Positions 27,683 to 37,443 of a stretch of 64,000 bases of DNA are shown here, piece by piece. The notes under the pieces were generated by a model. It worked only from the letters and a program-made list of their open reading frames with translations. It was not told the origin of the DNA and did not search any database. A program made the position numbers and the translations under genes. The stretch's first letter is position 1; each line of letters opens with the position of its first letter. This DNA comes from Loktanella sp. SALINAS62 (GTDB lineage: Bacteria > Pseudomonadota > Alphaproteobacteria > Rhodobacterales > Rhodobacteraceae): NCBI RefSeq assembly GCF_018263905.1, contig NZ_JAAFZU010000034.1, forward strand, positions 142,931-206,930, read 5' to 3'.

Positions 27683-28546
27683 ATGATTTATCCCTCTTTG
27701 ACAGCGTTTCTGAAGGCCGAGAAAGGCGCGATTGGCAAGGGCCCCATCGCGTTGATCCTGCTGGAAGACGATGTCGAGGTCGACAGCACCCTGCGGCATC
27801 ATCTGGAAAGCGGATTCCGGCGGGTGATCGCGTTCGGTCTTGCCAATATCGACGTGGCCCCTGATGTAGCGCCCCTGATTACCCGCGTGTACACGGATGT
27901 GCTGGATGACGGCGCGCTGGAAAACATCGTGAACGGTGTCATCGAAATCGCAGAAGGCCAATGGCTGTTCTACTGCTACAATTCCGAATATCTGTTTTTT
28001 CCATTTTGCGAAACACGGACCGTGGGCGAGATGATCGGGTTCTCGATGGAAGAACGCCGGCATACGATCCTGAATTTCATTATCGACATCTATGCGGGCG
28101 ATCTGCACGCCCATCCCACTGCGGTCAGCATGGATGACGCGTATCTTGATCGGTCCGGTTATTATGCACTGGCGCGTCAGGACGCGTGGAACAACGATAT
28201 CGACCGGCAGTTCAATTTTTTCGGCGGATTGCGCTGGCGGTTCGAGGAACACGTGCCCGTGCCGCGCCGCAGGATCGACCGCACATCGTTGTTTCTGGCC
28301 AAGAACGGCTTGCGGATCAGGGCGGATCACACGGCGAATGACCCCGAATACAACACCTATGCCTGCCCGTGGCACAACAGCCTGACAGCAAGCGTCGTGT
28401 CGTTCCGCACGGCCAAGGCGTTGGCCCGCAACCCCGGATCTGCCCCGCATATCAAGACGTTCCGCTGGCACAACTCTGCCCCGTTCGAATGGCATTCGCA
28501 GCAATTGCTGGCGTTGGGGCTGATGGAACCGGGGCAATGGTTCTGA
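27683..28546 (+). CDS. Glycosyltransferase family 2-like protein (tentative)
   Basis: About 287 residues. The middle part ([29 protein letters not shown] ... [17 protein letters not shown]) resembles the GT2-like family in which EWxxxxDxDEFL is followed by a hydrophobic strand and IDxYxDG; the usual acidic DxD is replaced by YNSEY, so catalysis is uncertain. [16 protein letters not shown] and a final [15 protein letters not shown] are further blocks. The N-terminal strand [11 protein letters not shown] and [13 protein letters not shown] fit a nucleotide-sugar fold. The ATG at 27629 is an alternative start; neither has a good ribosome binding site. It is divergent from miaB. Confidence 0.5.
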   Translation: MIYPSLTAFLKAEKGAIGKGPIALILLEDDVEVDSTLRHHLESGFRRVIAFGLANIDVAPDVAPLITRVYTDVLDDGALENIVNGVIEIAEGQWLFYCYNSEYLFFPFCETRTVGEMIGFSMEERRHTILNFIIDIYAGDLHAHPTAVSMDDAYLDRSGYYALARQDAWNNDIDRQFNFFGGLRWRFEEHVPVPRRRIDRTSLFLAKNGLRIRADHTANDPEYNTYACPWHNSLTASVVSFRTAKALARNPGSAPHIKTFRWHNSAPFEWHSQQLLALGLMEPGQWF

Positions 28547-28666
28547 CCGCACGCTAGACACGACACGGGTCGTTTCCGCCAAACCGGCCCCAACAAATGT
28601 TGCCGGAACATCGGCACCCCAACGTCCGTTTCCAAATCGCAGACGCGCGAGAGTTGGAGGCCGACA

Positions 28667-29302
28667 ATGACAAACAGACATCGAAGTGGACGCAACAGCG
28701 GTCTGGGCGCATTGGTCGTCACCGCCGCCGGACTGGCGGGTGCCGCGCTGTTTTATCAGGCGCAAACCCGCAATCGCGTCGCATCCCGCCCGCCCGACAG
28801 CGCGCCGGGCCGCACCGCGCGGCAATTGCGGTTCGGACGCAAGGCCGTGGTCGGACGCACCGTGACCATCGACCGCCCCCGCAGCGACATCTATGCCTAT
28901 TGGCGCAATTTTGAAAATCTGCCGACGTTCATGGAAAACGTCCGCGAGATCAGCGTCGACGGCGACCTGACCCACTGGACAATCACAGGGCCGCTGGGCC
29001 GCGATATTCATGTCGAAACGCGGATCGTGACCGACGATGCACCTACACAGATCGCATGGCAGTCCACCGAAAATTCCGACATCGAAACGCAGGGCAAAGT
29101 CCATTTTCACGACGCCCCCGGCGGACGCGGCACACAGGTCGAAGCGATCATCGCCTATAAACCACCGATGGGTGAACTGGGCCGCTGGGTCGCCAAGGTG
29201 TTTCAGGCGGAACCACACCTGCAGGGCCGCCGAGAGCTGAAACGCCTGAAAATGCTGCTGGAGGCGGGCGAAATCGCCACCTCTGCCAACCGCAAATCCT
29301 GA
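28667..29302 (+). CDS. SRPBCC-family protein with N-terminal membrane anchor
   Basis: A 211-residue protein. Residues 12-32 form one transmembrane helix; residues of about 60-195 form a START/SRPBCC lipid-binding fold: TVTIDRPRSDIYAYWRNFENLPTFMENV, the W-T-I-x-G-P-L-G strand, and the C-terminal helix LQGRRELKRLKMLLEAGEIA. GGAGG lies 6 bases before the ATG. It is first in a run with an alcohol dehydrogenase and two short-chain dehydrogenases; ligand and role are unknown. Confidence 0.8.
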   Translation: MTNRHRSGRNSGLGALVVTAAGLAGAALFYQAQTRNRVASRPPDSAPGRTARQLRFGRKAVVGRTVTIDRPRSDIYAYWRNFENLPTFMENVREISVDGDLTHWTITGPLGRDIHVETRIVTDDAPTQIAWQSTENSDIETQGKVHFHDAPGGRGTQVEAIIAYKPPMGELGRWVAKVFQAEPHLQGRRELKRLKMLLEAGEIATSANRKS

Positions 29303-29318
29303 TCCATAGGAGAACATC

Positions 29319-30503
29319 ATGCGTGCACTGACTTGGCATGGCCGGCACGACGTCCGCGTCGATACGGTCCCCGATCCTGAAATCATCAATCCCCGCGATG
29401 CGATCCTAGAGGTCACATCGACCGCGATCTGCGGGTCGGACCTGCATCTGTATGACGGCGTGATTCCCGGCATGATGTCAGGCGACATTCTGGGGCACGA
29501 ATTCATGGGCCGCGTCGTCGATGTCGGACCCAAAAGCACGCTGAAGGTCGGGCAACGCGTCGTCGTGCCGTTTACCATTTCCTGCGGCGCCTGCTTTTTC
29601 TGCCAGAAACAGCTTTATTCGGCCTGCGACAATTCCAATCCGGTCGAAAAGCAGGATGTCACCGAAAACCTGTATGGTCATGCGGTATCGGCGCTGTTCG
29701 GGTATTCGCATCTGACCGGGGGCTATCCCGGCGGTCAGGCCGAATATGTCCGCGTGCCGTTTTCCGATATCGGCCCCATCGTCATCCCCGACGGGTTTGA
29801 CGACGACGAGGTGCTGTTCCTGTCCGACATCCTGCCGACCGGCTGGATGGCTGCCGAAAACGCGGGCATCGAGGACGGCGATACCGTCGCGGTCTGGGGC
29901 TGCGGACCTGTCGGGCTGTTCGCCATTCAGGCGGCAAAGCTGATGGGCGCCGCACGGGTCATCGCCATCGACGAATTCCCCGCACGGCTGGATCTGGCGC
30001 GCCAGATGGGCGCTGATGTCATCGACTTTAAACAGACGCATGTGCTGGACGCGCTGATGGACATGTCAGGCGGCATGGGGCCGGATGCGGTGATCGACGC
30101 TGTCGGCATGGAATCGCACGGCTTTGCGCCCGATACGGTCATGGACAACGTCAAGCAGCGCGTCGGCATGGGTGCCGACAGCGCCCACGCCCTGCGCGAG
30201 GCGATCATGGCTGTCCGCAAGGGGGGACGCATTTCGATCCCCGGTGTCTATGGCGGCTTTCTGGACAAGTTTCCGCTGGGCGCACTGATGGAAAAAGGTG
30301 TGCAGGTGAAATCCGGCCAGACCCACGTGCAGCGCTATCTGGACGAGCTGTTGCGCCGTATCGGGGACGGGGAAATCGACACCACGTTCCTGATCTCTCA
30401 TCGGTTGCCGCTGGAAGATGCGGCGCGCGGATACGAGAATTTCCGCTACAACCAGAACGAATGGACCAAGGTGATCCTGAAGCCTGGCACGATGTCAAAC
30501 TGA
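29319..30503 (+). CDS. Zinc-dependent alcohol dehydrogenase, formaldehyde dehydrogenase-like
   Basis: A 394-residue MDR-family enzyme. Catalytic zinc ligands lie in TAICGSDLHLYDG (Cys) and LGHEFMGRVVDVG (His-Glu). The structural zinc loop is CGACFFCQKQLYSAC. The NAD-binding turn is VAVWGCGPVGLFAIQAAKLMG. The insert after the zinc loop (GYSHLTGGYPGGQAEYVRVP) is typical of the glutathione-independent formaldehyde dehydrogenase-like subgroup. The substrate is not determined. The stop overlaps the next start (TGATG). Confidence 0.85.
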   Translation: MRALTWHGRHDVRVDTVPDPEIINPRDAILEVTSTAICGSDLHLYDGVIPGMMSGDILGHEFMGRVVDVGPKSTLKVGQRVVVPFTISCGACFFCQKQLYSACDNSNPVEKQDVTENLYGHAVSALFGYSHLTGGYPGGQAEYVRVPFSDIGPIVIPDGFDDDEVLFLSDILPTGWMAAENAGIEDGDTVAVWGCGPVGLFAIQAAKLMGAARVIAIDEFPARLDLARQMGADVIDFKQTHVLDALMDMSGGMGPDAVIDAVGMESHGFAPDTVMDNVKQRVGMGADSAHALREAIMAVRKGGRISIPGVYGGFLDKFPLGALMEKGVQVKSGQTHVQRYLDELLRRIGDGEIDTTFLISHRLPLEDAARGYENFRYNQNEWTKVILKPGTMSN

Positions 30504-31297
30504 TGGCAGACGCACGCAAATTCGCCGTCGTCACCGGTGCGTCCTCTGGCATCGGGTTAGAATTGGCCCGCTGCGCCATCGCGGATGGCTGCGACATTCT
30601 GATCGCCGCGCACGAGCCCGAAATTCTGGCCGCCGCGCAGATGCTGCGCGGTACCGGCGCCACGGTCGACGCGGTGGAAACGGACCTTGGCACCAAGCTT
30701 GGGCTGGATGATCTGTGGTCCACGATTGCGGACCGTCCGATTGATTATCTGATGGCAAACGCGGGCCAGGGATTAGGCGACGCGTTCCTTAATCAAGATC
30801 CGCGCGATATCGAACAGGTCATCCACGTCAACGTCACCGGCACCACGTCGCTGTTGCACCGCGCGATCCCGCAGATGCGGGCACGCGGCAGCGGGCGCAT
30901 TTTGATCACCGGGTCCATTGCGGGCGTGATCCCCGGCGCGTTTCAGGCAGTTTATAATGGCACAAAAGCCTATCTTGATATCCTGTCATGGGGCCTGCGC
31001 GAGGAATTGCGCGACAGCGGCGTCACCCTGACCTGCCTGATGCCGGGGCCGACGGATACAGAATTTTTCGCCCGCGCCGACATGCTGGATACCCCCGTCG
31101 GGCAGGCTGACGACAAGGACGATCCGCAAAAGGTCGCCCAAGCGGGATATGCCGCAATGATGCGCGGCCACGCCGGGGTCACGACCGGATTCATGAACAA
31201 GGTGCAGGCAAGCCTGGCCGGGATCATTCCCGACAGTGTGCTGGCCAAGATGCACCGGAATTTGGCCGAACCAAAGGAACACACTCATGACCCGTAA
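30503..31297 (+). CDS. Short-chain dehydrogenase/reductase (first of a tandem pair)
   Basis: A 264-residue classical SDR. The cofactor turn is TGASSGIGLELA, followed by LMANAGQG (NAG motif), the catalytic Ser in ILITGSIAGVIPG, and YNGTKAY (Tyr-x-x-x-Lys). LMPGPTDTEFF follows, and a C-terminal extension of about 60 residues ends in HTHDP. The ATG shares a base with the upstream alcohol dehydrogenase stop. It is closely similar to the next gene, indicating tandem duplication. Confidence 0.88.
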   Translation: MADARKFAVVTGASSGIGLELARCAIADGCDILIAAHEPEILAAAQMLRGTGATVDAVETDLGTKLGLDDLWSTIADRPIDYLMANAGQGLGDAFLNQDPRDIEQVIHVNVTGTTSLLHRAIPQMRARGSGRILITGSIAGVIPGAFQAVYNGTKAYLDILSWGLREELRDSGVTLTCLMPGPTDTEFFARADMLDTPVGQADDKDDPQKVAQAGYAAMMRGHAGVTTGFMNKVQASLAGIIPDSVLAKMHRNLAEPKEHTHDP

Positions 31298-32066
31298 GCT
31301 TGCGGTCATCACTGGCGCATCCACGGGTCTGGGCTATCAACTGGCCCGGTTGGCCGCGCAAGACGGCCACGATCTGATCATCGTGGCTGACGAGGACGCA
31401 ATTCACACGGCGGCGGACAAATTGCGCAGGCTGGGGGCCGCCGTCGACGCGCAGGTCATAGACCTGTCCGGGCGTCAGGGCGTCACCGCGTTCTGGGATA
31501 TGATCGGTGAACGCGAGGTGGATCTGTTCGTGCTGAACGCCGGGCGCGCGTTGGGACATGCGTTTGATGAACAGGACTGGCCGGATGTGAAACGACTGGT
31601 CGATCTGAACATCCTACAAACCACATCGGTGCTGCACACTGCAGGCACGCGAATGCACAAGCGCGGCACAGGTCGCATCCTGTTGACGGGGTCAATCGGC
31701 GGCTATGTCCCCGGACCGTTCGATGCCATCTACAATGCGACAAAGGCCTATCTGGATAGCCTGTGCTATGCGCTACAAGAGGAATGGAAAGACTCAGAGG
31801 TGACGCTGACCTGCCTGATGCCGGGTCCGACAGAAACACCGCTGTTTCAACGTGACGACAACGATCTGCAAGAGGCACCAATTACCGGAAAAGCCAAATA
31901 CGACCCGGTGATGGTGGCGGAACAGGGCTATGCCGCTGCCATGTCCGGCGCGCGACGCGCTGTGCCGGGATTTGCCAGCAAAGTCATCACGATGTTCGCC
32001 AGTATCGTTCCGGACGAGATGTTGTCCCGCATCCATCGACGCGGCGCTGACCCCGTAGAAGATTGA
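31287..32066 (+). CDS. Short-chain dehydrogenase/reductase (second of a tandem pair)
   Basis: A 259-residue classical SDR with TGASTGLGYQLA, LNAGRALGHAF, Ser in ILLTGSIGGYVPG, YNATKAY and LMPGPTETPLF. It shares the same C-terminal extension as its upstream paralog (VMVAEQGYAAAMSG ... FASKVITMFASIVPDEMLSRIHR). The start at 31287 overlaps the previous gene by 11 bases and has AAGGA 8 bases upstream. Substrate unknown. Confidence 0.88.
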   Translation: MTRKLAVITGASTGLGYQLARLAAQDGHDLIIVADEDAIHTAADKLRRLGAAVDAQVIDLSGRQGVTAFWDMIGEREVDLFVLNAGRALGHAFDEQDWPDVKRLVDLNILQTTSVLHTAGTRMHKRGTGRILLTGSIGGYVPGPFDAIYNATKAYLDSLCYALQEEWKDSEVTLTCLMPGPTETPLFQRDDNDLQEAPITGKAKYDPVMVAEQGYAAAMSGARRAVPGFASKVITMFASIVPDEMLSRIHRRGADPVED

Positions 32067-32289
32067 TCCGTCAGGCCCCCTGAAAGCTTGGCCGCGACAC
32101 TGACCGGACATCAAACGCAATGCCCGCCCGACAAACGATCCGGCCACCCGGATCGGACAAAACGAATGTGCTTTCAGATCACGATTGTTTATCGGGAAAT
32201 CGCCCTGACACGCGGAACTGCGACAGATTGTCACCGTTCACTCCATGAACGGCGCGGCTTGGCTGCGCCCCCGAGATTGGAATGATGAC

Positions 32290-34149
32290 ATGATAAAGCG
32301 ACACCGCAAATCAACCCTTGTGACCCCTATGACCGGCGGCGGACTGGCCGCGATTCTGGCCCTGGGTGCTGGAATGGCCATGGCACAGGTCACACCGACG
32401 GACATTGCAACCGGCGACAGCAGCCTGTTTTCATCGCGCGTCCTGACGACCGGGCTGGATAACCCATGGGCCATGCGCTGGGGGCCGGACGACCGCATCT
32501 GGTTGACCGAACGCACCAGCGGAGAGGTCACGCGTGTTGATCCGACAACGGGTGCGCAACAGGTTCTGCTGGCACTGGACGACGTTTACACCGGACCCCA
32601 ACACGAAGGTCTGCTGGGCCTCGCCCTACATCCCGAACTGTTGCAGGGCACCGGCAACGATTACGTCTATGTCGGCTACACGATCAACAACGGCACCGCC
32701 GAGCTTCCCGATCCATCGGCGCAGATCGTGCGGTACACGTATAACGCGCAGTTGCAGCAGTTGGTGGAAAAGACCGTGTTGATCGACGGTCTGCCCGCGT
32801 GGAACGACCACAACGCCGGGCGCGTGGTGTTTGGCCCCGACGGCAAAATCTATTATTCCATCGGTGAACAGGGCGCGAATTTCGGTCGCAACCTGCGCCG
32901 CCCGAACCTTGCGCAGGAATTGCCAACCGAGAGCGAGGTCAGCAACGAAAACTGGCGCAGCTATTCGGGCAAGATCCTGCGTCTGAACCCTGACGGGTCC
33001 ATCCCCGACGACAACCCCATGATCGATGGCGTCCAAAGCCACATCTACAGCTATGGCCACCGCAACCCGCAGGGGCTGGCGTTTGGCGACGATGGCACGT
33101 TGTACGAATCCGAACACGGCCCCGCGACGGACGACGAGCTGAACATCATTCAGGCAGGCGGCAATTACGGCTGGCCGCGTGTTGCAGGGCGCATCGACAA
33201 TCAGAACTACCGCTATGTGAACTGGAGCGCGGCACCCGAAGACGTGTCGGAAAACGCCGATCCATTGCCCGACAGCGTGCCCGTTTTTCCCGAAACAAGT
33301 TTCGAAGCCGATATGATCCCGCCGCTGGCGACCTACTGGACGGTCAATGACGATTATCCAATTGGCGAAATCTGCGGCTATATCTGCGATCCAACAATCG
33401 CGCCGTCGTCAATCCTGCCCTATCAGGCCGGCAACGACGGGATTGCGGAATGGGACAATTCGGTCCTGTTGCCGACACTGAAACACGGCACGCTGTATGT
33501 CCAACCGCTGACCGATGACGGCATGGACGCGGACGGTGATCCTGTGGCGTGGCTGTCGACGCAGAACCGCTATCGTGATGTGCTGATCGGGCCTGACAAA
33601 ACCACGGTATATCTTGCCACGGATGCCTTTGGGTCTGCCGCGCAAAAGTTCGGCGACGGGCTGAACACCTCGATCCTGCACAATCCCGGCGCGATCCTGA
33701 AATTCACCTATGGCAAAGGTGGCGACAGCGGCGTCGGCACGGTTCAATCATCGACCACCGTGGACGAAGCGCGCGCCGCCATCGGCAGCGGCGACAGCCC
33801 GCAAGAATGGGAAGACCCTGCGACAGGCAACACCGAAGCCGCGTCGGTGACGGGTGAATCCAACATCGCGGATGTCGCGGCATTGGGCGGCCCGAAATTT
33901 GCCGAAACCTGCGCCACCTGCCACGGCCCGAACGGGCGTGGTGACGCCGGTGCTGTCCTGGCAGAAAACCCGAACCTGGCGGATGCGGATTTCGTCGCTA
34001 CCACCCTTGTCCACGGCTATGGCTACATGCCTGCGTTTGGGGATCAGCTTAGCGATAACGACATTGCCGAAATCGGCACCTATATCCGTAATAGCTGGGG
34101 CAACGATTTCGGTGTGCTCAGCACGGCTGACGTCGAAGAAGCACGCTAG
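32290..34149 (+). CDS. PQQ-dependent aldose sugar dehydrogenase fused to a cytochrome c domain
   Basis: A 619-residue periplasmic protein: signal peptide (about 1-33, ending GMAMA), a beta-propeller sugar/sorbosone dehydrogenase domain (about 45-490) with TGLDNPWAMRWGPDDRIWLTERT, HEGLLGLALHP, HNAGRVVFGPDGKIYYSIGEQG, YGHRNPQGLAFGDDGTLYESEHGP and DELNIIQAGGNYGWP, then a monohaem cytochrome c (about 530-615) with CATCH near residue 540 and the Met ligand in GYGYMPAFG. The fusion should pass electrons from PQQ straight to haem. The start is uncertain; other Met codons lie a few bases upstream. Confidence 0.87.
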   Translation: MIKRHRKSTLVTPMTGGGLAAILALGAGMAMAQVTPTDIATGDSSLFSSRVLTTGLDNPWAMRWGPDDRIWLTERTSGEVTRVDPTTGAQQVLLALDDVYTGPQHEGLLGLALHPELLQGTGNDYVYVGYTINNGTAELPDPSAQIVRYTYNAQLQQLVEKTVLIDGLPAWNDHNAGRVVFGPDGKIYYSIGEQGANFGRNLRRPNLAQELPTESEVSNENWRSYSGKILRLNPDGSIPDDNPMIDGVQSHIYSYGHRNPQGLAFGDDGTLYESEHGPATDDELNIIQAGGNYGWPRVAGRIDNQNYRYVNWSAAPEDVSENADPLPDSVPVFPETSFEADMIPPLATYWTVNDDYPIGEICGYICDPTIAPSSILPYQAGNDGIAEWDNSVLLPTLKHGTLYVQPLTDDGMDADGDPVAWLSTQNRYRDVLIGPDKTTVYLATDAFGSAAQKFGDGLNTSILHNPGAILKFTYGKGGDSGVGTVQSSTTVDEARAAIGSGDSPQEWEDPATGNTEAASVTGESNIADVAALGGPKFAETCATCHGPNGRGDAGAVLAENPNLADADFVATTLVHGYGYMPAFGDQLSDNDIAEIGTYIRNSWGNDFGVLSTADVEEAR

Positions 34150-34170
34150 GGTCGCGCGCTTTTTGCGTGA

Positions 34171-34201
34171 CTGTCCGGGTCTTGAACGGCGACCCGGACA
34201 G
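34171..34201. terminator. Hairpin between convergent sugar dehydrogenase and histidine kinase genes
   Basis: A perfect 11-bp inverted repeat (CTGTCCGGGTC / GACCCGGACAG) with a 9-base loop lies 22 bases after the plus-strand stop. There is no T-run on either side, so termination is likely but not certain. Confidence 0.5.
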
Positions 34202-34263
34202 CAATCTGTCAGCAACGGCTTGGTTCTGTTGCAAAATCGGACAAGATCAGGATCAACAGGGGG

Positions 34264-35484
34264 TCAGGCGGCTGCGGCTGTCTTGACCTCTTGCAACGGG
34301 AGCGACAGGGAAAAAGTCGTGCCTTTCCCGGTTTCGCTGACCAATGCGATCCGGCCATCCATGCGGTCCACAAGACGCTTTACAATCGTCAGCCCCAATC
34401 CGCTGCCACCAAAGTTCTGTGCGACGGTTTCATCTGCCTGTTCGAATTCAAGAAACACCTTTGATTGGAATTCAGCCGGGATGCCGATTCCCGTGTCGGT
34501 GACGTCGATCACGACCTGACCGTAGGAATCATCGCCAAGCTTGATCGTGACCGCGCCCTTGTCCGTGAACTTGATCGCATTTCCGATCAGGTTTTGCATG
34601 ATGATCTTGCAATTGTTCCAATCAAATTCAAAACAGCGCGCATGCAGGCCATCATCAATTTCAAGCTTGATCGCCTTGTTTTCAGCCAAAGCGGTCAGAT
34701 CTTCGATGACCTCGTGTGCGAGCTCCCCGATAGAGCCCACTTTATGCACGACGGGTGTTTCATAAAGGTCGATTTTCGACAGATCCAGAACCGTATTCAC
34801 GAAATGCAATAACCTGTCCGCCGACCGGTTCAGGATGCTGGCCAGCGTTCCCGCCTGTCCGTCCAGTTTTTGCGCATGCAGCATTTTGGTGGATGCGACG
34901 ATGCCGGTCAGCGGGGTGCGGATTTCGTGACCGACTTGCGCAATATATTCCTCGCGCGCGGAGACGATGTTCTGCAACTCTTGGCTCAGGTTTTGTTGTT
35001 CCTTTGCCAAAGCCCGCGCTTTTACGATATCATCAATGCACAGTGCCAGTTTTTCAAGCACGTCCTTGTCGCCATCTGACCAATCTCTGGGTGTCGTCGT
35101 CATGCAGCAGATCGCGCCGATGACTTTGCCCGAAAGGGTATGGATGGGGCTTCCGATATAGGATCGCAGACCTTCGGCCGTGACGATCGGCAGTTCACAG
35201 GTGCGCGGATCGGCCAATACGTCCGGGATGGCCAGCGTTGCATTGCTGGCCTGAACGAAACGGCAGATCGACTCTTCGATCGGCATGTCGCAGGCCCCGG
35301 CATTTTCGAAAATTGCCCCGCGATGGGCCGAAATGAACTGACGCCCCTTTTCTTTATCCAGAACTGAAACAAAGGCGATTGGCGCGTCAAAGATGCGCGA
35401 CGCCAAATTGACGATATTGGCAAAGCTTTCATCCATAGTCTCTTGCAGCAGACCAAGCGCTTCGAACGTGTAAGATTTAGACAT
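34264..35484 (-). CDS. GAF-domain sensor histidine kinase
   Basis: A 406-residue soluble kinase: a GAF domain (about 20-155, with APIAFVSVLDKEKGRQFISAHRG and GSPIHTLSGKVIGAICC), a coiled-coil linker, a HisKA domain with the phospho-acceptor His186 in QVGHEIRTPLTGI, and HATPase_c with N, G1 and G2 boxes (NLIGNAIKFTD, DTGIGIP, GGSGLGLTIVKRLVD). No receiver domain and no response regulator gene are nearby, so it is an orphan kinase. GGGGGA lies 5 bases before the ATG. Confidence 0.9.
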   Translation of the reverse strand: MSKSYTFEALGLLQETMDESFANIVNLASRIFDAPIAFVSVLDKEKGRQFISAHRGAIFENAGACDMPIEESICRFVQASNATLAIPDVLADPRTCELPIVTAEGLRSYIGSPIHTLSGKVIGAICCMTTTPRDWSDGDKDVLEKLALCIDDIVKARALAKEQQNLSQELQNIVSAREEYIAQVGHEIRTPLTGIVASTKMLHAQKLDGQAGTLASILNRSADRLLHFVNTVLDLSKIDLYETPVVHKVGSIGELAHEVIEDLTALAENKAIKLEIDDGLHARCFEFDWNNCKIIMQNLIGNAIKFTDKGAVTIKLGDDSYGQVVIDVTDTGIGIPAEFQSKVFLEFEQADETVAQNFGGSGLGLTIVKRLVDRMDGRIALVSETGKGTTFSLSLPLQEVKTAAAA

Positions 35485-35591
35485 GATGTTCCCCCGATCA
35501 CTTTTTCATGACCTCACCGTCACGCTGATCCGATACATTAAATTGTGTTAAAGATAGGGCATCAGCGCTTATCTTTTTGAAAAACAATCAA

Positions 35592-36819
35592 AAATCAAAA
35601 CAGGGTTTAGGCAATGGCGCTGTGCAGGCGCGTGTTGTTATACCAGTCGACCCATTTCAGGGTTTCCCATTCGACTTGACCAACCGACTTTCAGGGGCCG
35701 AGGAACTTGATGACCTCGGTCTTGAACAGGCCGATGATGCTTTCGGCAAGGGCATTATCATAGGAATCTCCGACGCTGCCGACCGAGGTATCGATGCCGG
35801 CCTCTGCGAGCCGCTCAGTGTATCGGATCGACGGGTATTGGCTGCCTCGATCACTATGGTGGATCAGTTTGTCGGCCTCGGACGGTGCGCGCTGACAGAT
35901 GGCCTGGTTCAGGGCATCGAGGATGAAACCGGTGGTCATCGAGGCGGAGACGCGCCAGCCGACGGGGCGAAGACGTCGATTATGAAAGCCACGTAGACCA
36001 TCCCTTACCAGCTGGAGACATAGGTGAAGTCGCTGACCCAAAGCTGGTTCGGCATGTCCGCCACGAAGGCTCGGTTCACCTTATCGTCCGGGCAAGGTTG
36101 TGCCGTATCGGGATCAGTGGTGATCACTTTCTTGCCCCGCACAACGCCTTGTAATCCCATGACCTGCATCAACCTCTCCACAGGGCAGCGGGCGATATCA
36201 TGGCCGCTGCGGCGTAAGCGGTGCCAGACCTTGCGCGCGCCATTTCGTCCCCGGCTTCCCTCGAAGGCCTGCTTGATCGCAGCCATGTCCAGCTGATCCT
36301 GCCTGGCCCAGTCCGATGCCAGGTCCGGATCACGCTCCACGGCCTTGAAGGCGTAATAAGTCGATGGTGCGATCCCCAGAACCCGGCAGATCGGCCCGAC
36401 ACCATGGATACAACGGTGATCATCAATAAACGTGATCATTTGCGGAATGGGCGGTCGAGCTCCGCCGCTGCGAAATATGCGCTGGCCTTCTTCAGGATCT
36501 CGTTGGCTTGGCGCAGGTTCACGGACCTCGCGCTCCAGATCCTTGATCCGGTCTTTCTCGGCGCTCGTGAGTCCAGCGCGCAGACCGGTGTCGCGTTCGG
36601 CCTGCTGGCACCAGACGCGCAAACTGTCCGGCGAACAGCCAAGCTTCGGCGCGATCGCCTTATAGGCGGCCGTATCGCTGGAATAATCGGCACGGTTCTC
36701 TCGAAACATCCGAACACCGCGTTCGCGAAGCTCGGCCGGATAGGCGGGGGTGAATCTCTGCTTTGTCATAGGGATCATCCTTTGAGTGTTTTACTCTCCG
36801 GTAAACCCGGGGCGGTTCA
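35592..36819 (-). mobile_element. Decayed IS3-family insertion sequence
   Basis: About 1.23 kb, the usual IS3-family size. The orfA-side terminal repeat (36795-36819; TCTCCGGTAAACCCGG then GGCGGTTCA on the plus strand) is intact and matches 22 of 25 positions of the element end at 63848-63872. The opposite end keeps only TAAACCC beside the transposase stop and is otherwise degenerate, so its boundary is approximate. Confidence 0.8.
35607..36778 (-). pseudogene. IS3-family transposase OrfAB, multiply disrupted
   Basis: OrfA (MTKQRFTPAYPAELRERGVR ...) and OrfB (MITFIDDHRCIHGVGPICRV ... LWVSDFTYVSSW ... IHHSDRGSQY ... DSYDNALAESIIGLFKTEV ... WVDWYNNTRLHSAIA) are recognisable, but at least four lesions are visible: a one-base insertion near 36518 that shifts the end of OrfA, a CAG-to-TAA nonsense change at 36005-36007, a deletion of about 7 bases near 35965 (loss within the FARRIVGW segment), and a Trp-to-TGA change at 35691-35693. 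The D-D-E catalytic core is therefore not made as one protein. Confidence 0.85.
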
Positions 36820-37443
36820 GGCCGCATGATCAGCGAAATGCACCGCCTGTTCACGATGACGACCGACGCACAGTAGGTGCGTGGCTCGGTGATTTGTGCC
36901 GGTCGCTGCGCGGCTCCGGCAAGAGGTTGACCGGGGTGACGTCGTCGGACCGCAAGATTGGGGTGACCATTGCAGATCGCGGTAGCCAATCAGTGTTGCT
37001 GATACCCAACGACGGCTTGTCGCGAGGTGGACCCAACATCGAAACCGACGACACAGATCCCGCTCCGTGATCGGCTCAGAATACCGACGCGCGCACAACC
37101 TGCGCAACCGTTACCTGAGGGCGGAGCGGGACAGAGAAGCAATTGCAGGTTGCAGATTGCATCATTCATTACTGATGTGATGATCAGCGACCCGGATAAT
37201 TTCCTACCGTCTTTGGACACGGCTTCTGCGCCGTTGCGGGCCTGTCGTTCGCTGCGTCGTTATTTTTGAATCGTCAGCTTTGCGCCTTTTTGCGAAACGG
37301 CTTCATCAATCAGGTTGTTCGCGCGGAAAGCTCAGTGTCGCGACCCAGCCTCAGGGCTTATTGTTCAAACGACCGCCGTTCTGGAGTTTGCCCGGCTGGC
37401 GGCAGGACCTACCGCGTTGGCCCGGCCTAGCCGCCAGCCGTAG
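36820..37443. other. Non-coding stretch between the IS3 remnant and the FNT fragment
   Basis: About 620 bases with only short overlapping frames, none with a recognisable protein pattern or ribosome binding site. Probably eroded DNA between two insertion or deletion events. Confidence 0.5.

Noticed and set aside
27569..29578. 669-codon open frame on the minus strand
   Set aside because: It crosses the start of miaB and runs antisense to the glycosyltransferase-like, SRPBCC and ADH genes. No recognisable motif; a shadow frame.
36005..36778. Intact programmed-frameshift IS3 transposase
   Set aside because: The shift near 36518 is a one-base insertion outside the usual slippery site position, and OrfB is also cut by stop codons and a deletion.
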